Source: Solenopsis invicta (taxonomy: Eukaryota > Arthropoda > Insecta > Hymenoptera > Formicidae). From it: a stretch of DNA of 64,000 bases. Shown here in pieces: positions 38,795 through 51,300 of the stretch (its first letter is position 1; each line of letters opens with the position of its first letter). The position numbers and the translations under genes were made by a program. The notes beneath the pieces were generated by a model, which ran no database searches, had not been told where the DNA came from, and worked only from the letters and a program-made list of their open reading frames with translations. Location: assembly GCF_016802725.1 (NCBI RefSeq), contig NC_052670.1, positions 13,350,141 to 13,414,140 on the forward strand. The letters run 5' to 3'.

Positions 38795-39868
38795 TAATGA
38801 TGATTCTCGTAAACCGTTATTTCTTATTCTGCTGCTCATATTCCTAATTATTGATTAAATGAAACATACTCTTTTATAATATTAACTATTCTTTGAATGT
38901 CGAACGCGCAAATAAGTATTATCAATTAATCCATAATAGAAGCGATAATAAAATTTGTTTCGCTTCTCTTTATCACGTTCCTGAGTCTCTCTCTCTCTCG
39001 GTTTGTTTGATTTCGATGATAACAAGTCACATCCCTTATTCTATTCTTGCTACTCTACGGATGCTCGTTACTTGTTATTCAGCGCACCTGTTAAGAATAT
39101 TATTCTGTGTACAAAGATAATTATTTAATGAGTGAGTCGAGTCAATGTAGCAATTATCCTGATCAACGGGGAGAGAGACCGAGAGAGGAAGAGAGTGGAG
39201 GTGGGAATTAGGAGAGAGACGCTTGCGTGATTATGAGCCGATTATTCTTGATGAGAGTCGAGAGAGATCTGTGCGACGTCGCGTCGACCCATCGCATTGC
39301 CGTAACATCCTTCGACGTTAGAACCATCCGAGGCATCCAGACAACGCTCCGGCCGATACACGTCGAAGAGAATTCAAGACGGCTGACGAAGTCACATCGG
39401 ATTACACCGAAACTACGCGCGACGCGCGCGAAAGGATATCGGCTGCGTTGGCTGCGGAGGCAGCCTATTAACTTCTTCGAAGCGCATACTTTTCGTTACG
39501 TGCAATTTTTCTTGGACAAGCCATCCTCCGAGCTTTCTCGGCGCGTCGATTCCGGACTTCCAAGAAAATTTGGAATTCTGAGTTAATCGAGATCCAATGC
39601 GCGGATCAAAATGCAAGAAGTCAGGTCTTGCGTTAAAATTGCGACTGAAAAGGATTCTCTGAAGAAGAAACTGATTATTTTAAGATTTCTTAGTAAGAGA
39701 AATGATTGATTGAGCAAGAAAAGTCGTTAAAATATGTAAAATATAATCTCCCAGATATCGGACAAAAATTCAACAAGAACGTTTAAAACGATTTTGTCAA
39801 ACGTTTGGTGGAAATATTGCGAAAATTTCGCTATTTCTAGATTTTTGTGTACGTCTCAAGCATTGTCA

Positions 39869-39871
39869 GAG

Positions 39872-39921
<50 letters not shown>
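39869..39921. repeat. (GA)n microsatellite
   Basis: GA dinucleotide run with two early interruptions. Confidence 0.9.
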
Positions 39922-39923
<2 letters not shown>

Positions 39924-40842
39924 AAAAATGCGTTTTTTTTAAATAAAATTTCACCCTTTGAGCTTCCAGAAGTTCTAACTTTTCCGATCTTCCACTTGTT
40001 AATAAGAATTTACCGACTTTTTTTTTATTCGCGTTTTTGAGTTTTTAAGGATGCTGGTAAACTGATTGGAAAAAACGATCATCCAAAGGTAGAGAGGTCG
40101 GAAGACTTGGCGTTAAAGGGTTAAGACATAGTTCCGGTGATGCTCCCGTAAAAGTGGGCGAGGCATTGCCCTCCCGTGAACTTTGGCAGATGTAGGTATC
40201 CCAGCCAGCCGAATCCTGAAAGGAGGCGAGAGTGACCTGTTTTGCGTCTCGCTCCTCGGGGTTTGTACTCTTTGCGCCTCGTGATCCTCCTCTGCTCTCT
40301 CTCTCCTCCTCTCGACCCTGGCGAGACGAGCACATCCGAAGTCGTGCCGAGCTTCCACGACGTGGTGCAAAAGGGAGGACTACCCTGTGTTTGCGAGCGC
40401 GCGCGGGCGTTTGTCATCATTCCTGCGTACGTGTGTATTCGTGTTTACACATGCATATGCACGCGCGCGCGTGTATGTACATACACCGCGTGGACAGTAT
40501 GCAGGAATGCGGTAGCTCATGTGGGTGTCTTCGGGGTATGTACCGCCGGATGCTGCGACAGCGAATGAGAAATGAAGTCCGAGCCTTCCGCTTCTCTCAT
40601 CGGGTTGCTCGCAATCGGGGACGTGTAGGGCGCGTCTTTCCACTAGCAGTACGTGTATACGGCACCGTCCACGAGCGGGGGATGAAACTCCTCTCATCTC
40701 GGGGATTTCTAACGTCGTCCGATAATAACCGCTTTTAACGATAATTGGCCTTGTCTCTTCTGATGAGAGGTACTGGGGTCGAGGAACTTGTGCGGATGGG
40801 ATTTTAATAAAGGTCCCTATCGCGGATATAGGTGCTATGATG

Positions 40843-40843
40843 G

Positions 40844-40882
<39 letters not shown>
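40843..40882. repeat. (CT)n(TA)n compound microsatellite
   Basis: A CT run passes directly into a TA run. Confidence 0.9.
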
Positions 40883-41299
40883 GCCAGCGTTAAGCGTTAG
40901 TTTTCTTTCCGAAGCGATCCTCATTAACGATGCCCGATAGTGCGCTTCGATGCATCTTTGTAATTTTCAGAGCGGAACTCTAAAAAAGAATTATTGCCGA
41001 CAATTTTTAATTGTAGAACCGGTTGATTAACAATCAACTGAATTACAACCGTAAGCTAGTCAATAGGTTTTAATTTCTGCCGATCGTGTAATAGGAACCT
41101 TTTCCAATAAAGTTGCGCGGATGCAAATAACAAAACCTCATCTCCTACGTTTATTTTCCAAGAATCTTGCCTTATATTTGAGGATTAGTTTACAATATAT
41201 AATAATACCATCGCCATTAAATTCATATATACACGGTAAATACGGATATTCCTCGAATACCATTTATTCGGAACCAGTGGCCGTTCTCCTATAATCGGC

Positions 41300-42700
41300 G
41301 CGCAGCATATTAAACGCTGGTCCGTGATTCCGAACGTATGTGTTTGGACAACTGACGTCTCATGATTCAGTATTCAGCCGTTGCTTCGCTGTGAAAGCGA
41401 GATAATCCCATTTAACATCGGTTTCAAAATCGGCAATTACGTAACACAAAAATACGTACGTAACGTACGTATTGTCATTGAATTACCTTATGTATCTTTC
41501 ACGCTTCACATCGTTATTTCATCATGCTTGATTAAACGTTGGCGGTTCCAATTATTTCTCATAAATGAGTGAAGAGCAAGCGTTTCGTTATTTGACGTAA
41601 TACGAATTACAAAAAACACTTTTATTATTCAACCTCCGACTGTTATATCGGTGTTCCACAAACCCTCTAGCTTATTAACCCTTTGTAGTTTCATCTCGAG
41701 TTTGAGTTGACCTCGCGGCAGTCATCCGCTTATTTGTTCAAACAGTCGAAATGGTGCACGATTAGTTCAAATGAATATTACACGATGCACACATATACTT
41801 AATATAAACTCAATTAGTAATAATAATCTTTATATAATAAACAATCGTTGTTTATTTATATTGTATTATTTATTTTTACATATTTGATTAAGTATTCATT
41901 AATTAAAGACTATTCTTATTTTAAAGAATTTGTAAATGGGGGTGTTAATAATATTAAAAAAAAAAGAAATGTAATTTGCTGAATGTACCTAATCATTCAT
42001 TGATTCGACTGCTTAAAGAAGTGTGTCTGCAAAAAATCATCGCAAAACATCACTCAAACCCGATATAGAGGACTGCAAAGAATTAACAAGATCTCTGGAA
42101 TGATCAATTAGTCATGAACTTTTTTGTTTTTTTACAAAAGCGGCACACAGCGCTGTACATTACAGAATTCTGAACGCGTTTACGCGAGACGTGACTCATG
42201 ATTTCTGACGTCCGATCGTTGCCCCGCTGCGGAAAACGTGATCGTTCCGTTTAACGTCGCCGAAAACGCACGCGAGAGCGCGGATTATTGCGGCGATCGG
42301 TATTCGACGGAACCGATGCCCGGCTAAAACTTCACCCCGTTTTCTATCTCCGTGCGTCTGGATCGCTGCCAGTATAATTTTAGCTTTTATTCGACGCTCA
42401 ATAGTCCATTTTAATTCCGTGAAAGCGCGGAGTGTAAAATGTGACAGACGCCGTTAGATTTACATAAAGTTTACGTATCTGCGTAACTAGCCGACGAGTC
42501 GGCAGCAATCTATGTAGGCGCCCTATATGTGCAGTTCCATGGACTATAGGCTCCTCGGTCTTCCACTATCTCGCTCTCTCTCTTCAGTCAGACCGCAAAT
42601 CGGATCGACTATCGGACGCGTATTGGAATATCTGTCAAAAACCACCATCCGTTGTAATGAACATTTTTTCGTTTTGTTAGTATGTAACGTACTATAAACT
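41300..42700. promoter_or_regulatory. CpG-rich spacer with an internal diverged duplication
   Basis: GC-rich islands alternate with AT-rich sequence 2.5-3.7 kb upstream of nautilus. About 80 bases at 41354-41435 recur, diverged, at 42188-42270. The palindrome AATACGTACGTAACGTACGT occurs near 41450. No coding potential was recognised. An enhancer role for nautilus is inferred from position only. Confidence 0.3.
41354..42270. repeat. Diverged duplication, copies at 41354-41435 and 42188-42270
   Basis: Both copies share CATGATT, GTTGC-CGCTG, GAT(A)ATC/GATCGTTCC and TTTAACATCG/TTTAACGTCG in the same order and spacing, about 830 bases apart. Confidence 0.5.
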
Positions 42701-43499
42701 GGTATGTTTCAGTTAAGCATTCTCGAATCCTGCGCTGGAACGTGTATCAGAAACTGCTGGCGAGCCGCAATATCCGCAGAAACTATCGTCGAATGAATAT
42801 ACGTACACACATACAGTTGACACAGTTAAATTAGAAAACGATCAAAGATTGAGTCTTGCAACTAACGATTATGAGAAGAATCGAATTGTTTTATTTTATC
42901 GGGATGTTTTACGATTTATTGATCGAGATGTGAAAATTAGGGCGGAAATATGTAGTTTTTATTCAGTTGCCTATAAGAAGCAGTTGCCTTTAAGTACAGT
43001 AATATTTGATAATAATAGATTTGATGTGACCGGTTAAAGTGTAAGATCTCTTTAAATCCAGCCTTTTTTTAAAACTTTCAAAGATATACGTATAGTGCTC
43101 AGTGTAACGGTACGCTCTTCAGTCGTTATTATGGTCTTTTGTGCGTAATGAAAGAAAGATGAAACTCACGCGCGTGTGTGACACTCAAACATTCGTTTTT
43201 TTTGTTTTATTATCAAATGTTAGATACGCTGTCTGTTAAAATGTAATAGTACCTAGAATATAATTCGAAAGAATTATACATCTATCTAGTAACAAACCAA
43301 TGTTGAACTTCATTACTAAAGATGTGTGTAAGCGATGTAAGATCCCAATCAGAAATATTAATAGGGTGAATGATCAACTGTCTTCCTCCTTCAAGGAAGT
43401 TGGAGGAGAAACGGAGACACGTTTAAATCTCAGTTAACCGCAACTAATGCTCGTGATAACAGTCCTTAGTCTATTAGCACTTCGTCCGGGCTGTTATGC

Positions 43500-45056
43500 T
43501 TTCGGACCACCGTGCAACCAGCGTTGATTTAAACCCCAGGCCCGCGCGTAATAGCCGACGTCGCTCGTCGGTGATTTTGCCGCGGCCGAAAGCTCCCGTC
43601 CGACGAATCTAACTCTCATTAATGATTAAACCACACCCAGTGATGAGTCCCTGCCAAACTCGTGCATCTATGACAGCACAGAGGCGGAGCGACAGCAAGT
43701 TCGAAGGCGATTTTCCCCGGTCGTGATTGGCCGGGCGTCCTTAAAAATAGTCAGCCTGGGTGTGACCGTCGGCGACGTACATGTAACGCGTAAAATAATC
43801 CCGACGCGTCTCCTACGCGAGCGAGTGTGCGTGCGACCGAGCGAGCTTAACGACACGCGCTCGCGCGCATCAAGAGATGCCATGTGGCGGAGGGACCGAT
43901 AACTACCAGGAGGATGGCCCAAGTCTTCACTCTGATCTCCGACTACGAAGTTTTCGGATCTGTTCGCATCTGGTACGGCAACCGGCTCGGATAGCCGTAC
44001 CGCCGAACTTCTTCTCCCTCCCGCATCGACGAGAAGATCACGAGATTCCTCATCCCACTCATCCCGCGACATCGGGATGAAGTGATCCTCCTTGGAATAC
44101 ATCTTTTCGACGGTTGAAGAGTGCGGCTCGTCGTTCCCGTTTAACTCGCGTGATCTTTATAGATCGCGAGGCGAAAGTGCGTTCGCGTATCGTACAGCTC
44201 GAGTTTTGCGCGCGAAAAATGTTTTGACTCTTGTGTTTCGTAAGATCCATAAGTTAATTTCGTTCGTCTCGAGAATCGTTCTTTTATCTCGATTCCTGAA
44301 TGAATTGGTTCGAGCTGTGCCGGTCGTTAAATATGCAAAAATGGTCGAAAACCAGTCCACAAAACAGCAAATACTAGATTGAGACGAGCAACTTAAATAG
44401 CGAGCGACGCGCGAGGGTGAAATCTTAGTGGTTTTAACGAATCAGAGCAGAAAATCCTGCACCTTGGACGGAATTGGCCAGGAGCTTTGGACTCGGTAAA
44501 GTTAACGAAGAACTTAAAGGAGTTAATGCCGACCATCGAGTGTCTTCGCCGGGATTAGTGATTCATCAACCCTTCTGGGGAGAAGAAGAGAAGAGCAAAT
44601 TAGCCGCCATCGCGACGAACGAAAGCAAAGAGAAAGCACTGTCGCGATTTTACGACAGGATACTTTCCGCGTCGGTCATCTCTGTCCTTAGATCAGCTAA
44701 CTTTTGATCGCATTACATCCCAGACTGTCATCTCTCGAAAGATCATATCTCTCGGATATCTTCGCCGAGCGAATTTCTATCCACACCCAATCTTTTCCCA
44801 ATAGTTGAAGCACAGTCGAGGAAATCGGATGAGTGGTTGTTTGATGGAGAACGCGGTGATCAAGACACAGGTGTCACTCGAGGGAAAATTGAATTAAACT
44901 AGGCGTGATTTCGCAGCGTCAGTCCCGTTAGTGATGAGTTCGCGCGAGGGTGAACACGTGGACGGATCGATGTGCCTCGAGGGCTGTCTCAAGTGATCGA
45001 GTATAGTGACCGGCACGTGACGTCGCACCGCTTTCTCCGACGGTGAATCGCGTGAG
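43500..45056 (+). promoter_or_regulatory. nau: CpG-rich upstream region of nautilus
   Basis: GC- and CpG-rich sequence immediately 5' of the nautilus ATG, flanked by AT-rich DNA. It contains E-boxes, including CACGTG at about 44953 and 45018 and CAGGTG at about 44870. Overlapping open frames here on both strands (for example 144 codons on the minus strand at 44102-43668) are probably a by-product of GC content. The promoter role and any transcription start are inferred. Confidence 0.45.
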
Positions 45057-45331
45057 ATGATGACCTTCGTGACGGATACGGTGCCCTACGCCTACGACGC
45101 GGTCACGAGATCGGCCTACGACGGTTACCGTCACCATTTGCATCACCATCACCACCACCACCACCATCCTCATCATCCCCATCGGTATCGGCGCGTCTAC
45201 ACGCCGACCGAATCCGAGTATCTGCAGGGATACGTCACCAGGAGGGACACGGACGACCGCGCGAGGATTATCGGCGCTAACAACGCTTTGGCGTCGACCG
45301 GCTCGTTGAATTATCGCAACGACCGAGTCAG
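45057..45331 (+). CDS. nau: Nautilus exon 1
   Basis: 91 codons plus two bases (MMTFVTDTVPYAYDAV...), ending at a CAG|GTGAGC donor. It contains the CAC/CAT-encoded His run. Vertebrate MyoD proteins also carry an N-terminal activation region, but this one is not alignable by eye. Confidence 0.9.
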
Positions 45332-48300
45332 GTGAGCTTTTATCTAGGTTACACTTTTAGTGAAGTTCGACGGGCTGAAAATCAGGTCACTATAACTCTA
45401 TTAACAAAGTAATATGAGGAAACTTCATATAAAGTTTTGCTACAACAGATTCTATAACTCTCGTGCATATCAATATTAATGTAATTTTTAATATAATATT
45501 ATTAATCAAATAACTGATATCGAATATGACTAAATGAAATTTATAGCTTTCTTTTATGAAATTTAAGTAATTTAGTTTTCACGAAAATGTATTTAAAAAA
45601 TTGATATATTCTGTTTTATTTAATTAAATTTTATTGGTTAATTCTGAAAATCAGAATTATATCTTTATAATATATATTATAAAATATCATATATATTATA
45701 TCTTTATAATATATATGATATTTTATAATTATACTTTTACAGTATCATTACACACTACAAGGCTTTGTTATTCTTATTAAGGATTAAACTCAGTTTGTTT
45801 CCTTGGAGTGCTTTCGTTCCTGTCAGTGCATCGCTACTTCATAGCGTCTTGCTTGTCTCTCTTTCCTTGCTTCCCTTCGCCTCTGTATATTTGTTTCATA
45901 AAATGTAAGCGTAACTTCGGATAATTATAGCACACGGAGACAATGAAATATGGTTCATATATAACGTTCTATATTCGAATATATATTCTGTGAAGAACTT
46001 TTTGAATTGTATTGTTCTGTTAAAATACACATCTCGCTAGAAATGGGAAATTTATTCAATTGATTATTACCGAGATTTTTTCGGAATTTTCTTATCCGTC
46101 GCTTGTTTCTTATTTTTTTACAGCATCGCACAATTTATTAACGTGTTTTTAAATTAAAATTTTGTTCACAAAACAAAAATAATTTTTATAGTTCAAGACA
46201 ATCCGATGAATCAGATGTTTTTGTATATGTATTTTATACTATAAAAATTCCACAAATTGATATTATAATATAATATTTAGGGGGAGGAGTATTAGTTAAG
46301 CGTAATTATATATATGTTTCAAGAATAAGATTGGTGCTTATGAAATATCATCGGAAAATTGAAATTTAATACTTTTGTCCTCCTTGAAGTATATTGAATT
46401 TTCGCAAAAAGAACGGCACTTGATGAATTAGCGTTTGAAAACTTCAGTTCAATATGACTAATTGTTTTTCATTGCACCAGATGACAAGATTGATCATCCC
46501 TTCAAAATTCTTGACTGTTCTCGTTTCTTTTATTGTTTTTCTTATGACAGTCGACGTATTATTGGAGCTAAGACGATCAAATTGGTATCCCATTTACTAT
46601 TCACTATTGTGTCTTACTACACAGAAATGAATGTTACTTTAAATGTAATAATGAATTTTCTTAAATCCAAAGAAATTTCTGCATTAGAATAGTCTAATCA
46701 AACTAATGTTTGATTAAAATAAAACTATTAACTTTTTAAATAATATATATCTTTACCTCAAAGTAAATATATTTTTGAAATAATTAAATATCTTTTTTAC
46801 TTGAACAATATTATTATTTTAGTGATGCTATCATATTTGCACTTAAATTATAATTTTGTTGTATTAAACTAGTTTACTATTTCAGTAGTAAAACTATTAT
46901 ATGATTTCACTTGTAAATTATATTTATACTTAATGAAGTTTCCTTTCAACTCTTAAAGAAAATTCAGTCTATTTGAGAATTAGAATTACTAATAGTAGCT
47001 ACTGTTGTGGAAAGGAACAGACAGTGAGAGAGCGCGGAAGAGGCGGGATTGAGCCATAGGTGATTGAAATTTGCGCCGTATGGTCTTACATCCGTATGTT
47101 GAACCTTGCTTAGTTATTAGTGGTTCCGTTATCTATCTAGTGGGTCGCAAGAATGGGGTGACTTTGTAGGGTGATCACGGGAAGGCTATTAAACGCAATC
47201 AAAGAAAGTGTTATTTCATCGATTCAAGCAATTGTTTTTTTTTCTACAAAACACTATAGTTTAATGTAACAAAACACAAAATTTGTATATATTTAACAAA
47301 ATAATGTTTTACTTAAAAGTGTATTGTTTCTGTGAAATAAATGTAAGTCAAACAAATAGAAATATTGAATGTAAAGAAATTTTTTTGAGGAATTTTTTAC
47401 CCATTATTTTAGTATCGTAATCTAAAATTATGCTTATGTGTAAAAGAATGTCTTGTTGTATATTAATAATATAAAAAAGATATAAATAACACAACATTCT
47501 TTTTGTAAATTTCTTTCAAATTAATAAAATGATTAGAGATGAAATTGGTTGTTTTATTCCTTTGTTCAAACTCATCTGTATGAATACAAATAAATTCTTT
47601 TAGAGAGTTGCATTTTGTGTTGTACGCTATGATCAATCTTCTATGTATTTCTCTTCTCTTGGCTTTTACCTTTGCAGCATTGAAGCATTATTGGATTTCG
47701 CGTAGCCAAATGAGATTTATCCAACGAACACTGTTTTACTATCAAAGCTCAAAGCTACAGTACATTGCTTTCACAAATTGGTATAATATTATAGTATTAA
47801 TAAAAATGGGACACTTGCACTTTTTTATTCATAAATTTAATTTGTACGAAAAAAATTATACAATAAATTTCGGATATGTTTGGCGTACGGAAATCTTTTC
47901 TCTTTCTCTCTTTCTACTCTGTCGTGTCTGTCATAATTATTCATTAAAATTTAACAAATACGATTAAAATGTTACTTAAATATTGAATTAATATTAGATT
48001 TAAGCGTGTAGAAAAACAATTGATATTTTTACAATTACGTAAAAATAAAACATTATATCATTGCAACTTTTGCGTCGTTTTATCTAACAAGTTTATTTGA
48101 AATCCTCGGTTTTTTCATCCCTTTTTCATTCTCAGTTACTTTTTGCTTCTCTTTGACTCTTCTGTTTTACGGTAAAATTTAAATGAAACTGACGCGTTTA
48201 TGGGCTGTCGCGTGATGGAATCGAAATTACGGACGAGAGTCATTATCTCCAATGAAGACTCGATGACGGCTTTACCGCGCATTAAACCATTTTCACTTCG

Positions 48301-51300
48301 TTTCTCGCGTTTCGCTTTTATACGTCGCTCTCGCCGAGATGGAAGGCGTCTCCTCGCGGCGAGGAAATACATTCTTCGCGAGACCACCTGGAACGTGTCC
48401 AATTGCGGAAAACGCTTCCTGATGGACCTACGTGGCTGCGTCCATCATTAACTGCCGCGATAACTGAAAGATGATTAAGGCAAGAATCCGCGAATTCGTT
48501 CACTCACTAAATACCTATGCCGGGCCTTTCAGCATCCGGTAAGTCGACGCGACTTTCACTTTGAGCGTGCGACAACAGCACGTCTTCTGCGAAATCAAAT
48601 TTATGTCGCGATATGTATAAATAATACGTATGTATACACGAGGATATTCGCGCGAGAATAAGTGCCGTTGTATCGGAAATTGGATATTTCTATAGAATAA
48701 TTTACGCCATACTAATCGAATAACGAATAATCGAACGAAATTAGTTCTCAATCGAAAATTAAATTTTTTTGTGAGTTTTAGCAGAGCGTAATTGTAACTT
48801 TTCTTTCTCGAAAAATGTTTGTCTTGTAAAATCTATTTAAAAAAGTGTGTTAGTGCAAATAATAATAAAAATTATTTAAAGTCTTAAGTTATTGAGAGAA
48901 AAATATTTGGTATTTGTGACTAATTGAATGTTACAATAATTATAGTTAGGAGATCCATTCTTATAATTATTATTGTTGTAATTTAGTAATAATAATGTGT
49001 TACGCTAACAAAAAATGGTTGTAATTATCATTTAACACAGTTTAATACATAAAAAATAATTACAGTTTATAATCATTATCGATGCCAATTATATTTTAAT
49101 TATAATCGTAAGCAGTTTTTTTCACACATATTATTATTATCATCATAACAATAATAAAAGTAGAGAAATGGCACTTGTTCTTATTTCTCATTCATACGGT
49201 CTAATATCCAGCTTATTATTATACATATGTATAGGTCGCCTGAAAAAAGACGCTCTTTTAAATTAATATTGGTTATTGCGATAAATATATCTCGATAGTT
49301 GAATTAGTATTACACTCGTCATGAAATGAGGAAACTCCAGGTTCGAATTCTGGTTAAGATGACGAGTTCTTTACACCCTTAACTTTTAAACTGTAATGTC
49401 GGCACTACAAATCGCTATTGAAACTTTACTTGTCAATAACTTCCTTGACAAATGTATACAAGAAGCGTTCTAAACTCGTAATACCTCATATATCATCTAT
49501 CTAAGCACTGCGATGATCCCATTGTCAGTAGCGCGTTTACCTATGAGCTTTTGAGACTGAAGCTCTAGAACGTGTGTCGAAACGCCGGGGAATTTTTATG
49601 TTAAAAAAATGTTTATTTTTAAATTATTTATCCTTGTCCCTAAATATATTTTAGTACAGTTTAATAAATAAGAAACATGTCATTTAATTATTTACTGTTT
49701 ATCCATTAAGCGGGAAAGGGCGAGAAAGAGTAAACTAGATTGGAGCATTAGAAGATCACAAACTCTTGGAAACGCGACTCTGTTATTTGCTGAGAACATG
49801 TAATCTGGGACGGTTGAAAAATTGTAACGTCTCACAGACCTACCGGGGTTTACTGTTTGCGTTACTTTTACCGCAGTATTCAGTATATGTAGCTAGTTTT
49901 ATGTATCATATTTCTTCATTTGCGTCTTATTTACACATTTTAACTTTTACTTACTGGTGTGCTATATTTTGTGTTGGCTATATTTTAAAGTTAGGAAAAT
50001 TTTATGATTCAATTTTTTTAGAATTTTTCAGGATTTTTAAGATTTTTAGGAGGAATGGGAATAATAATTTTTTGAAACTTTGTCGAATTTTGTTCCTAAA
50101 TAACTCTCGAACGAGTCAATGCCTCAATTTCCGCTTTACCAAAAATTTTTTTTTTTCTGTGTTCTTTCAAATGATATACTACAATATGGAAGGTTCCATT
50201 TGATATTTTTGAGTTGGGGTTTCCCTAGGGCTCTTCTTAAGGGAGTTTGCTCTTTCACAACCCTCTTAAAAGAGTTTGCAAAATATAGGAAGTAGTAACA
50301 GACATCTTTTACTTAATAAGAGACACCTTGTATATAAGGTTTTTTGTTAATCTTTACATTAAAATATCTTTCTCCGCCTCTCTTATTTACCTCAGTATTT
50401 AGAATATAACACACATTTAAAAACATATTTTTCTTATTATAAAGAACTTATTTAGCGGAAACATGATAACGGTTTGTCAGACCGCTGGTTTATCAATAGT
50501 GTGATTTTTTTCGAACGTTACAGTTTAAAGGTTAAAAAAAAGTATTTTAATAAACTAATTAGCTGTACCATGATAACTGATGCAGTATCTGAAATACTTG
50601 TCAGTTCTTTTTTTCAAGGATAGTTTTTTAAAATGTATACAGTACCATTATTAAATTTGATGATTAAGTTGAGATATTATTTCTAGTTTCAGTTTATGAT
50701 TACGTTTTTAAATTCGACAACCATATATCGTAGTTTATAGAACTGGAAAATATATTTAATAATGGATATGAAAATAATGTTGAGCACCAAGATTTGTTTT
50801 GGCCGAGAAATGGCACTTTTTCTTATCTCGATAAAACATTTATTAAATTGTATAACGAAACTTTGCATAAAAATTATAATAAGTAATTATATAAGTACAT
50901 TTACAAAAATAAATGTAGAAGTATTGACTTTTTATAAGATATTAATAATCATTTGCTCAATTTATTTCGAATAGTATTTCAGTAAAACAACAACTATTTG
51001 ATGAATCATCTTAATGATATGTTTACAAAATTAAATTTGGAAAGAAATTGTCCAATAATTGAAGAAAATATTTGTAGCTGTGTTATGTATAAATCATTTA
51101 AAAATATAATTTATAATCCAAATACAAAAAATGAATAATTATACCTAAATTATAATGTAGAAATGTTGCAGTAGAAATATTATATATTGAGCATGGTAAT
51201 TTTAAATAAAGAATCAAACGGTTTTTTTTAATAATTAAAGAGTATTTATATCTCAAATTTAGATTTATCTGATTTTTGGCAAATATTATTTAAAGACTTT

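Larger units (their letters stand above)
33421..39129. other. AT-rich spacer, no gene recognised
   Basis: Holds a TTAATTTTATTAA tandem repeat (33898-33950), a dispersed repeat copy (34640-34760) and a foldback element (38611-38794). A GC-richer patch at 35600-35960 has a 107-codon open frame of no known family. Nothing else was recognised. Confidence 0.5.
39130..40960. promoter_or_regulatory. CpG-rich stretch in the rapsyn-nautilus spacer
   Basis: GC-rich sequence with alternating CG/CA/TG tracts (for example GCGCGCGCG near 40465) and GA and CT microsatellites. Open frames on both strands (up to 168 codons at 40232-40738) have arginine/cysteine-rich, repeat-driven composition and no recognisable domain. 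A regulatory role is only a possibility. Confidence 0.3.

Noticed and set aside
39227..39586. 119-codon open frame in the spacer
   Set aside because: GC-rich, overlapped by a minus-strand frame, no family recognised.
40232..40738. 168-codon plus-strand open frame
   Set aside because: Driven by GC-rich and alternating CA/CG tracts, with overlapping frames on both strands and no recognisable motif.
43668..44102. 144-codon minus-strand open frame upstream of nautilus
   Set aside because: The start looks acidic and protein-like, but it becomes arginine-rich GC noise, has an antiparallel open frame, and matches no family I know. Kept as regulatory/UTR sequence.
47608..47967. 119-codon open frame in nautilus intron 1
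   Set aside because: Random AT-rich composition; no domain, no splice support.
49766..50203. 145-codon open frame in nautilus intron 1 with hydrophobic segments
   Set aside because: AT-driven Phe/Leu/Tyr-rich sequence lacking gustatory or odorant receptor motifs; ends in repeat-like DNA.
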